This document shows, piece after piece, positions 1 through 7,259 of a stretch of DNA of 64,000 bases (its first letter is position 1; each line of letters begins with the position of its first letter). The translations under genes were made by a program, and so were the position numbers. The DNA lies in contig NZ_QGMZ01000027.1 in NCBI RefSeq assembly GCF_003173335.1, positions 27,132 to 91,131 of the forward strand. Direction: 5' to 3'. This DNA is from Methanospirillum stamsii. Its GTDB lineage: Archaea > Halobacteriota > Methanomicrobia > Methanomicrobiales > Methanospirillaceae. Below the pieces are notes generated by a model. It made no database searches. It was not told where the DNA came from and was given only the letters and a program-made list of their open reading frames with translations.

Positions 1-412
1 AGACTGCCGCGAATACCACACCTCGCCCAAACATCTCAGGTTTTTCAGCAGTATTTGCCACCCCTGAAGCAGCAGCAATACCCTGGCCAATAGCAGAAAA
101 GCCGGCAAGACCTACTGAAAGCCCTGCTGCTATTGCAACAATTCCGGCCGGAGTCGGGATATCTCCGGCAGTTCCTCCTAGAAATCCTCCGGCCTGCAGG
201 ATCAAAATCGCGATTAATAGACCATAGATAGCCTGGGTCTGCGGAACCGCAGTAAAGACAAGAGCCATCCCAAATTTCTCAGGACGTTCTGATATCACCC
301 CTGAAGCTGCTGAACCAACAATACCAACCCCAATACCAGATCCAATTGCTGAACATCCCACAGCAATACCCGCACCGATAGCCATCAGAACTGCACCTGT
401 ACCAATTGTCAT
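1..412 (-). CDS. atpK: A-type ATP synthase subunit K (c ring), C-terminus cut by window edge
   Basis: Proteolipid that forms the ion-translocating rotor ring of the archaeal ATP synthase in the cytoplasmic membrane. About 137 residues are visible, very rich in Gly, Ala and Ile. They form a complete first hairpin (two membrane helices joined by a polar loop with ERPEKF) and most of a second (polar loop with EKPEMF), so this is a duplicated c-subunit rather than the single-hairpin form. The ATG overlaps the atpI stop as ATGA, so translation is coupled. Oddity: the first hairpin reads VPQTQAIYG where the ion-binding glutamate (VPETQAIYG) is expected; residue 58 is Gln (codon CAG). The carboxylate site of hairpin 2 lies beyond base 1. 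The identification is secure; ring stoichiometry and coupling ion cannot be judged from this fragment. Confidence 0.93.
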   Translation of the reverse strand, partial: MTIGTGAVLMAIGAGIAVGCSAIGSGIGVGIVGSAASGVISERPEKFGMALVFTAVPQTQAIYGLLIAILILQAGGFLGGTAGDIPTPAGIVAIAAGLSVGLAGFSAIGQGIAAASGVANTAEKPEMFGRGVVFAAV

Positions 413-2391
413 GAATAATCCTCATTATTTACGTGTGTATAGATACGATTTTCACGGAATGGAATAAATTCCCTTCCTCCTCCGGAATAAAACCTGCCAA
501 AAAATTCAATGTAATGCAGACGAAGAGCATGAATAACACTTCCAAGAGTCTGAATTGCAAGGTTAAAGAACTGTCCGGCAATACAGAAGATAATCGCCGG
601 TACAATCATAAATGGGTGAACAGATGCTATCATTTCAGATAAAATATTAATTGTCATCGCTATTCCTCCGGTAGCAAGAGCGAGAGCTAAGATCCTGACA
701 TAGGAAAGCCAGTCTCCCAGGAATCCGGTAAGACTGAAAAAGCCCATCGGGCCCTTTTTAAGAAATAACACTGCAAGCCCGATGAGTCCCCCACCAATAG
801 CAAGATTGGTAATTATAGATGGAAATGTTGTCCAGCCAAAAAACTGAATCAACAGAACTGCTGCTGAAGGCTGGAGAATAAACCAGATAATGTTCTCCTG
901 GATAGCAGCACTGTACAGCCGATTCCGGATATTTTCCCAAAGTCCAATGATAATACCAAGGTTGAGGTGGATTGTACCAATGATAAGGGCTATCTGGAAT
1001 AATAAGATTGGAGAATTAAGCGGTTCAATCAGCACAAATGGTGGCTGAATATTGAAAAACCGAGGAAGCAGATCTCCAAACCAGCCCCCCTGAATTGTCC
1101 CAAGGATAATATCTGCAACACCAGAACAGAGGAGGATATAACTCATATCCCGAAACGATGCATCGGTTCTTCCAGGTCCACGGTATAAGAGCCACCCGAC
1201 AAGGGCAATAATAAGTCCATATCCGGCATCACCCAGCATCATCCCGAAAAAGAGCAGATAAGCGGGTGCAAAAAATGGAGTAGGATCTATCTCATCGTAC
1301 CTGGGTCGGGAAAATGTCGTTGTAAGGAGTTCAAATGGTGCCAGCCAGGAGGGGTTATCATACCTGACCGGAACATCATCATGCGGGTCAGCCGGTTCCG
1401 TAATTACAAAGCACTCCTCCCCTGTGGCCGACCGGATGAGAGACTTCAGTTTTTCCTCATCCCTTTGTCGTACCCATCCCCGGAGATACGAAACATCTCT
1501 GCTTGTCCCAAATTTCCGGTTAATATCAATCCTTTCCCGCCGGAGGATGAGCTCTTCACGGTATGCCTGAAGTAGTGATAGATAGGTATGGGCATAATCA
1601 GTCAGTTGTTCCTGTAGTTTCTGTTCTTTTGTAGCATATTCAGAAAGTAGCGCCAGTTCCTGCTTTTGCATATCATCTGGCAGGCCGGAGAAACTTTCAG
1701 GAAAAACCAGCTGATTAAACCACGAGGCATGAATCAGATCAGATAATGCATCCCGGTGATTATTGGTAGAGACACAAAAAATCAGGATTATACCATCTTT
1801 TTTTTCTGAATACAGGGAAATTTCATCAGTTCCTGCCTCTGCAAGCCATCTATCCGGGAGGGAAGAATGTTCCTCTTTTACATACCCGGCAATGAAATGT
1901 GTAAAAGGAGCAGGTTTCAGGTAAGATAGGGAAATTCCGGTTCCCTTCAGACGTTCAAGGCTTGCAATATATCCTTCACATGATGTATAGTGATCCCGGT
2001 TTTTTTTCAGATCTTCCTGGATTTTTAAAACTTCCTCTGCCCGATCTAATTGAGAAAGGATATCAGAAAACAGCCCATCGTGTGAACCTGAATAACCAGG
2101 AACATACTGTTGTTCCTGCCTGGAGAAAATTGATGTGAGAAGATTACCGGTTTTTTGAGCATATGGCTCCAGGATTTCAAGAACCCGATCAATCCTGAAC
2201 TGAATGTTAAGTATTTTTTCGAGATCTTCTTTTGGAATTACCGGTACCTGAAAAGTTACATCACCGACAGGAACTGAACGAAGGTCTAGTATTTCCAGTT
2301 CTCCCTGTTTGTGAAGAGCAGTGGTGACCTCTAAAAGCCACCTCTGGTGGACCCCGATGAGGACATTACTCATTCGAGCTGGATAAAACAT
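409..2391 (-). CDS. atpI: A-type ATP synthase subunit I (membrane subunit a)
   Basis: Stator subunit that forms the ion half-channels next to the K ring and anchors the peripheral stalks. At 660 residues it has the usual family length. The first ~350 residues are hydrophilic and partly coiled coil (cytoplasmic stalk-binding part); from ~365 on there are about seven or eight hydrophobic helices. The essential arginine is expected in the penultimate helix and is seen in HALRLHYIEFFGRFYSGGG, near residue 624. The start MFYPARM matches the family N-terminus (MxxPxxM), which favours the first Met even though it overlaps atpH by 26 bp. Order atpH-atpI-atpK is the standard start of archaeal ATP synthase operons; E, C, F, A, B and D should follow beyond base 1. 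Confidence 0.96.
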   Translation of the reverse strand: MFYPARMSNVLIGVHQRWLLEVTTALHKQGELEILDLRSVPVGDVTFQVPVIPKEDLEKILNIQFRIDRVLEILEPYAQKTGNLLTSIFSRQEQQYVPGYSGSHDGLFSDILSQLDRAEEVLKIQEDLKKNRDHYTSCEGYIASLERLKGTGISLSYLKPAPFTHFIAGYVKEEHSSLPDRWLAEAGTDEISLYSEKKDGIILIFCVSTNNHRDALSDLIHASWFNQLVFPESFSGLPDDMQKQELALLSEYATKEQKLQEQLTDYAHTYLSLLQAYREELILRRERIDINRKFGTSRDVSYLRGWVRQRDEEKLKSLIRSATGEECFVITEPADPHDDVPVRYDNPSWLAPFELLTTTFSRPRYDEIDPTPFFAPAYLLFFGMMLGDAGYGLIIALVGWLLYRGPGRTDASFRDMSYILLCSGVADIILGTIQGGWFGDLLPRFFNIQPPFVLIEPLNSPILLFQIALIIGTIHLNLGIIIGLWENIRNRLYSAAIQENIIWFILQPSAAVLLIQFFGWTTFPSIITNLAIGGGLIGLAVLFLKKGPMGFFSLTGFLGDWLSYVRILALALATGGIAMTINILSEMIASVHPFMIVPAIIFCIAGQFFNLAIQTLGSVIHALRLHYIEFFGRFYSGGGREFIPFRENRIYTHVNNEDYS

Positions 2392-2707
2392 CCTCTTCTC
2401 CGGTTACAATACGGACAACCTGAAGAACTGCTGCATTGACATTCTTCTCTCCCTTGGACCGCAGGTTTGATACTTCATTCTCCGCTTCCGACATCACGAA
2501 GAGAAGTTCCTTCCGTAATATTTCTTCTTCTTTCTCCCGTTCACTTCGAAGCCGGGTCTCGGCATCTGAAAGACGAACGGAAAATCGTTCTTCTCCTTCG
2601 CGCTTTGCTTCTTCCATCGCGAGTTTCATGCGATGTCGTGCAGTTTCGATCAGGTTGACTGCTTCTTTTTCAGCTTCTTTAATCTGATCAATCTCACGAA
2701 GATCCAT
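2366..2707 (-). CDS. atpH: A-type ATP synthase subunit H (peripheral stalk)
   Basis: Small stalk subunit of 113 residues that pairs with subunit E to make the peripheral stator of the A-type ATP synthase. Residues ~5-90 are almost entirely charged heptad sequence (many Glu, Lys, Arg and Ala, no proline), as expected for a long coiled coil. It is the first gene of the operon; its end overlaps atpI. A purine-rich AGGGA lies just upstream of the ATG as ribosome site. The call rests mainly on position before atpI and on coiled-coil composition, because this subunit is poorly conserved in sequence. Confidence 0.88.
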   Translation of the reverse strand: MDLREIDQIKEAEKEAVNLIETARHRMKLAMEEAKREGEERFSVRLSDAETRLRSEREKEEEILRKELLFVMSEAENEVSNLRSKGEKNVNAAVLQVVRIVTGEEDVLSSSNE

Positions 2708-2750
2708 ATTTCCCTAAATAATACTATTCCCCCTGCTCATTTATCAATTG

Positions 2751-2760
2751 TTATATGATA
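2751..2760 (-). promoter_or_regulatory. Probable TATA box of the ATP synthase operon
   Basis: On the minus strand this reads TATCATATAA, about 45 bases before the atpH ATG. A start site about 25 bases downstream would leave a leader of roughly 20 bases carrying the AGGGA ribosome site. Seen by eye only; no BRE element was scored. Confidence 0.45.
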
Positions 2761-2790
2761 GCAGATGAGAACAAAGAGGAGGATGAGGGC

Positions 2791-2797
2791 AAAAAAA
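2791..2797 (-). terminator. T-tract terminator before the ATP synthase promoter
   Basis: Seven A on the plus strand read as seven T on the minus strand, lying between the small ORF at 2831-2971 and the atpH promoter. Archaeal terminators are typically such T-runs. It would end transcription coming from the DUF362 gene. Confidence 0.4.
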
Positions 2798-2830
2798 GAG
2801 CATTCGCCTGAAAGAAAGGACGGAATTATA

Positions 2831-2971
2831 TCATCGGATCCACATCCCATGATATAACGAGAGAAAAATCACCATGAGAACCACAGGAACTGCAAGATGA
2901 ATTGTAAAGGCGATGACTTCCATACAATACTGCACAAATTTTGAGGTCTTTTCATAATTCCTTACGTGCAT
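2831..2971 (-). CDS. Possible 46-residue membrane microprotein
   Basis: Short ORF in an otherwise unexplained 300-base gap. It reads MHVRNYEKTS, then a charged-to-hydrophobic stretch with one clear membrane helix (AFTIHLAVPVVLMVIFLSLY, residues 21-40) and ends HGMWIR before TGA. The positive ends and single helix look like a real small membrane protein. It lies 50 bases after the DUF362 gene on the same strand and is followed by a T-tract. No good ribosome site is seen before the ATG; an internal ATG at codon 17 is an alternative start. No family recognised. Confidence 0.35.
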   Translation of the reverse strand: MHVRNYEKTSKFVQYCMEVIAFTIHLAVPVVLMVIFLSLYHGMWIR

Positions 2972-3021
2972 GTATAGTTATATTTACAAAATGGAATATA
3001 CCCTTTCCTCTCCCCGGATAA

Positions 3022-4131
3022 TTACAATTCCACCAGCGAATAATCCTTTGAGCCAAGGCCAATAGAATGACCATATTCAACAATATGTCTTCCCTCAACA
3101 TATTCCCATACTCCGGTGAATTTATTCTCCCCGGGTTCATGGTGACAATGAAGAGATGAGCATTCAAGACCTTTTTCAGCATTAATCAGGTCAAGAGCAG
3201 CGGCATCAATTGCCACCGGATCAGTCGACGCTAAAAAACCGATATCGGGGACTATTGGTGAGTCACTCCAGGGGACACAATCGCAATCGGGGGTTATATC
3301 GGTTAAAAAACTAATATACAAAACTTTTTCCTTAAGACCGGCAACTGCCCCTAATGCATATTCAGCCATTCGTTCAAGAAAAACCGGAACATCCCGCTTC
3401 CACATGAAAGAGATGGCATGTTCCGGACAGACCTGGAGACAGGCAGAACACCCGTAACAAATGGATTTATCAACAAATGCTTTCTCATTTTTCATACTGA
3501 TTGCCTGGAAGGGACACTGGGTTAAACAGTAACCACACCCGATACAATCAGCATCACACACTTCAGCCTGCATTCCCTGGTGCTGATCACGTTTTCCTAA
3601 TGGGGGAGCACAGCCCATGGCCAGGTTTTTTATCGCTCCGCCAAATCCGGCAAGAGCATGCCCTTTCACATGGCTAAGGACAATCATTGCCTGCGAATCC
3701 AGTATATCACGGGCAATTTTTACCGATGAAAAATGCTTTCCCCTGATAGGAACTTCAGCATAATTATTACCAGTAAGACCATCGGCAATGATGACCGGTG
3801 CATCTACAACCGCATACGCAAATCCATGTCTTATCGCAGTAATAATGTGGTCAGCTGAATTATGCCTTGAACCAATGTACATCGTGTTGGTATCGGTGAG
3901 AAATGGTTTTCCAGATATGTTTCTGACTAAGTCCACTATCTGCCGGACATACACCGGCTTTATAAATGTATCATTCCCTAACTCCCCGAAATGAAGTTTA
4001 ATTGCTGTTAGATCACCTTCATTGATGATTCGAAGCAGACCTGCACTTTCACAGAGCCGAACAATTTTCTTCGCATTATTCTCTTCTGGACTTTTGATCC
4101 TCATCCTTGCAAGATAAACTATACTGGACAT
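3022..4131 (-). CDS. DUF362 protein with two [4Fe-4S] ferredoxin motifs
   Basis: Cytoplasmic iron-sulphur protein of unknown role, common in methanogens and anaerobes. The N-terminal two thirds match the DUF362 fold (RLCESAGLL; ALAGFGGAIKNLAMG). Two ferredoxin motifs follow, CIGCGYCLTQCP and CYGCSACLQVCP, enough for two [4Fe-4S] clusters, then the rest of DUF362 (STDPVAIDAAALDLI). I place the start at the internal Met (MSSIVYLARMRI) because conserved sequence begins there; an upstream in-frame ATG would add 15 residues. It is likely an electron-transfer or maturation protein, but no substrate is evident. It stands alone, 50 bases downstream of the AEC transporter gene. Confidence 0.85.
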   Translation of the reverse strand: MSSIVYLARMRIKSPEENNAKKIVRLCESAGLLRIINEGDLTAIKLHFGELGNDTFIKPVYVRQIVDLVRNISGKPFLTDTNTMYIGSRHNSADHIITAIRHGFAYAVVDAPVIIADGLTGNNYAEVPIRGKHFSSVKIARDILDSQAMIVLSHVKGHALAGFGGAIKNLAMGCAPPLGKRDQHQGMQAEVCDADCIGCGYCLTQCPFQAISMKNEKAFVDKSICYGCSACLQVCPEHAISFMWKRDVPVFLERMAEYALGAVAGLKEKVLYISFLTDITPDCDCVPWSDSPIVPDIGFLASTDPVAIDAAALDLINAEKGLECSSLHCHHEPGENKFTGVWEYVEGRHIVEYGHSIGLGSKDYSLVEL

Positions 4132-4184
4132 GACTACTCTTCCGGGAACATGGGTGAGCCAGATATATGAATCCAATTATTCCC

Positions 4185-5105
4185 TTATGTCAAAAGAAGT
4201 ACGCCAATAACCGGAATAGTAACAAGTGACAACAAGGTAGAGATAAAAACCCCTTTTGAAGCCAGTTCTGCGTTAACACCATATTCTTCGGAGAGAAGAA
4301 CCGTATTCGCGGCAACCGGCATGGCTGCAAGAAGAACAGAAACTCCAATCAATAACGGATCAGAAGTAAAAAACCTGATAATGAGAAGAACAATTATTGG
4401 AATTACGAGCAGTCTAAACCCGGATATTGCCCAAATCCTGATGTCAGAGATCATATCATAAACCGGAAGAGGTGCTAAAAATGTCCCGATAACTATCATG
4501 GCAAGAGGGGTGGTAATGTCCCCGAGCAGTGATATGGATTCATTTAAGGGTGACGGGATGGTAAGTCCGGTGCCAAGTAGAAACAAACCGATAAATGAAG
4601 CAATCAGTCCGGGAGTGATGATTCGTTTTACATCCGGATGACTGGCAAGATCAGGACGAAGGAGGAACACTCCGATTGTAAAGACCAAAAACCCAAAAGG
4701 TAGATTTATCAGAGTCACATAAAATACTGACTCTTCTCCAAACATTGCAAATGCTACTGGGTATCCCATGAAACCGAGATTTGAAAAAATGAGCATGAAC
4801 CTCATAACTCCTGTTTCAAAAAGGGAACCCTTGAAAAAATACGGGACTAATACTGCAATAGTAAATGATACTGCATACACCACGATCTCAATCAAAAGAA
4901 GAATTTTCATTGAATGAATAAGTCCGGAAGATAACGGGACCTGCATACTCTCCAGGATAAGACAGGGAATAGACACATTCACCAGGAGTGAGGAGAGACC
5001 GGATGCTCCACTCCGTGATAAGTAGCCAACCCGGTATGCGATAAAACCGACACCTATCAGAATGAAGAGTGTAAAAATACTTGATGCTACCGGAAAAAAA
5101 TCCAT
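4185..5105 (-). CDS. AEC family (auxin efflux carrier-like) transporter
   Basis: Integral membrane carrier of 306 residues with about ten hydrophobic helices in two inverted halves. The characteristic N-half helix break is seen as FSNLGFMGYPVAFAMFGE (near residues 108-125), and the second half carries the matching AANTVLLSEEYG segment. AEC proteins export or exchange organic anions such as malate or 2-oxoacids in bacteria; the substrate here cannot be told. The gene has its own upstream region shared with divergent lemA. Confidence 0.87.
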   Translation of the reverse strand: MDFFPVASSIFTLFILIGVGFIAYRVGYLSRSGASGLSSLLVNVSIPCLILESMQVPLSSGLIHSMKILLLIEIVVYAVSFTIAVLVPYFFKGSLFETGVMRFMLIFSNLGFMGYPVAFAMFGEESVFYVTLINLPFGFLVFTIGVFLLRPDLASHPDVKRIITPGLIASFIGLFLLGTGLTIPSPLNESISLLGDITTPLAMIVIGTFLAPLPVYDMISDIRIWAISGFRLLVIPIIVLLIIRFFTSDPLLIGVSVLLAAMPVAANTVLLSEEYGVNAELASKGVFISTLLSLVTIPVIGVLLLT

Positions 5106-5284
5106 ATGACCTGCTTTTGAGAGATGAATGAAATCCTCGTGATAGTCTTTTCCTAAATTTCTGTCGCGAATATATTATTTTACTTCTATGGTCAAGAGTC
5201 CATTCATCACCATCAGGCATAACCTGGGTTCATGAGAGGGGAATTATCTTCTTTTCTTAAAGTCCATAGGTAAATGGAATACCT

Positions 5285-5842
5285 ATGATTGAATGGATAA
5301 TCATCGGGGTTATAATCCTCGTTGTAATCGGACTCATCGTCTGGTTCATATCACTGTATAATCGATTTTTTGCCTTAAAAAATTCATATGAGGCCACGAT
5401 GGGCCAGATAAAGGTGGCCCTGAAAAAACGTCTGGATATGATTGACCAGCTCCTGGGCGCAGTAAAGAGTTATGCAGCATTTGAACAGGAGACCTTTGAA
5501 CGAGTTACCGCAATGCGGAGTCAAGTGGGATCAGCAGGAAGCGGCGATATCCCTGCCCTTGAAGCTGAATCCAGATCAATTCTGGGCAGGCTATTTGCGG
5601 TTATGGAAAATTATCCTGATCTGAAGACTCAGCAGACGGTATCTGACCTTATGGGTAGCGTAAAAAATGTTGAAGATGAGATAGCCAGGCAGCGATATAC
5701 CTGTAATAATATTGCAGAGCAGTTTAATACGATGGTCGACACCATCCCTTCGAATTTTGTTGCGGGGATAGCCGGCCTTTCCAAATTAGAATACCTGGAG
5801 TTCGAAGAAGAGATAAACAAAAGACCTGAAATCTCCTTTTAA
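5285..5842 (+). CDS. lemA: LemA family protein
   Basis: 185-residue membrane-anchored protein. An N-terminal helix (residues 3-24) is followed by a helical-bundle domain with the LemA hallmarks: LYNRFFALKNSYEATMGQI, KKRLDMIDQLLGAVKSYA, ENYPDLKTQQTVSDLM and a C-terminal PSNFVAGIAGLSKLEYLEF. The function of LemA is unknown in archaea; in bacteria it often accompanies TPM-domain proteins, which are absent here. It converges on the diadenylate cyclase gene, with only 6 bases between the two stops. Confidence 0.9.
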   Translation: MIEWIIIGVIILVVIGLIVWFISLYNRFFALKNSYEATMGQIKVALKKRLDMIDQLLGAVKSYAAFEQETFERVTAMRSQVGSAGSGDIPALEAESRSILGRLFAVMENYPDLKTQQTVSDLMGSVKNVEDEIARQRYTCNNIAEQFNTMVDTIPSNFVAGIAGLSKLEYLEFEEEINKRPEISF

Positions 5843-5848
5843 TCTTTT

Positions 5849-7129
5849 TTAACAGGTCTCAAAAATTATCCGGCCTTTGGCCATAATCCGGACCTGACCG
5901 CCACTTTCAGAAACTACAATTCCAATAGCTCTTGTTTCCTGGGTTATTGCTGCAACAGACACGTGTCTTGTTCCGAATCCTTTTGATAATTTTACTTTGC
6001 TGGTATCTATCGAGATATATCTGCCTGCAGCTTCCACCGTTCCATCCTCACGGATAACAAATGCACCATCGAGGAGAGAGAGTTCCTTGATATTCTCCCG
6101 CATATCAGCATTGGTAATTAACCTTTCAGAGGGCTTGTGCCCGGCAAGAGGGTTCAGTATTAACTGACGTGACCGTTCCAGGACTGCGTCACTGTCTCCA
6201 AGGACAAAAGCAGTCCCCACAGCTTTACCCTCTCGTCCTTCCCGGGCAATTTCTATCGCAAGTTTTAGTACCTGTATCAGGATATTACGATCTCCATAGT
6301 AACATTTCATCACCTGATCCGCAATATGAGTCAGATCTTTCTCGGAGACAGGCCCTGAAGAGGACCGGGAAATAACACCGGTTCCGTGTTCAGGAAGTCG
6401 GCTTCTGATATGATAAATGACAAGACCGCTGATAACCAGACCTCCTACCCCGATGCCAATGAGAATCCAGAATAGCGGAGTTGACATGAAGGGTATTTCA
6501 CCATTCATCCCAGGAGGGAGCATTCCGGGAGTAATATTTACGGTCAGATTAGATGCAGTAATATTTTCTCTTGATGAAAAAAACTGGGGATCAATCGTCA
6601 GTAAAAACCGGTATGAATCATATGCCTCATCATACATCCCCTGTTTTTCATAACAGACCGCACGGTGATACCAGGCATCGACATAATATGGCTCCCGGGC
6701 AATTGCTTTTTCAAACTCTGTCAAGGCTGCTGCACAATTACCAACATCCGCATATGCCCTTCCCCATTGGTAATACGTTTCAGCGGTTTCATTATTCCCG
6801 GTACCAACTGGAGTTTCGGTAAGTGTAGGAGTTACAGAGGTAACCACAGGCCGGGGAGAGGGTAACTGGACCGGAGTCTCTCCGGGAGTTCCTGTGGGTT
6901 TAGGCGTATTGTCAACCGGAGGCTTTACTTCGGGTTCCTTGGTATGAATTGGAGCAATCGTCGCTTTTAATGATGGTTCCTCAACAGGAAGCGAAGATGT
7001 AACTACCGGTGTTGCCAGAGTTGTAACTGTAGTTGTGACCGTATCAGCAGAACATGCCTGAATTCCGATAAAACCTGCCAAAACCAGAATAAACACCATC
7101 AGGCACCGGTACCAGAAGATGGTGTTCAT
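5849..7129 (-). CDS. Membrane-spanning TPR / diadenylate cyclase (c-di-AMP synthase)
   Basis: Predicted to make c-di-AMP from two ATP. From the chosen ATG (426 residues): signal peptide or anchor (5-25, ending IQAC), a Pro/Thr-rich linker (30-110), two or three TPR repeats (115-185; AAALTEFEKAIAREPYYVDAW), three N-x-T sequons, a membrane helix (220-241), then a DisA_N-type cyclase domain (265-426). The catalytic motifs are present: DGAFVIREDG at 354 and GTRHVSVAAIT near 386, followed by IGIVVSES, closest to the archaeal DacZ pattern. The topology puts TPRs outside and the cyclase inside. A Met 18 codons upstream is possible, but the hydrophobic signal begins at this ATG. Methanogen cyclases I know of are soluble, so this receptor-like architecture is unusual. 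Confidence 0.88.
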   Translation of the reverse strand: MNTIFWYRCLMVFILVLAGFIGIQACSADTVTTTVTTLATPVVTSSLPVEEPSLKATIAPIHTKEPEVKPPVDNTPKPTGTPGETPVQLPSPRPVVTSVTPTLTETPVGTGNNETAETYYQWGRAYADVGNCAAALTEFEKAIAREPYYVDAWYHRAVCYEKQGMYDEAYDSYRFLLTIDPQFFSSRENITASNLTVNITPGMLPPGMNGEIPFMSTPLFWILIGIGVGGLVISGLVIYHIRSRLPEHGTGVISRSSSGPVSEKDLTHIADQVMKCYYGDRNILIQVLKLAIEIAREGREGKAVGTAFVLGDSDAVLERSRQLILNPLAGHKPSERLITNADMRENIKELSLLDGAFVIREDGTVEAAGRYISIDTSKVKLSKGFGTRHVSVAAITQETRAIGIVVSESGGQVRIMAKGRIIFETC

Positions 7130-7259
7130 AGTAATATTAAGGTGCTGATAACTGATAAATGTGTAACCGGAAGGACGTGTCATTTTGAGTATTAATATAG
7201 TTTACAGTCCTGATTCCGAATAAACACAAGAATTATCAGGATATATAAAAAATTTATTT

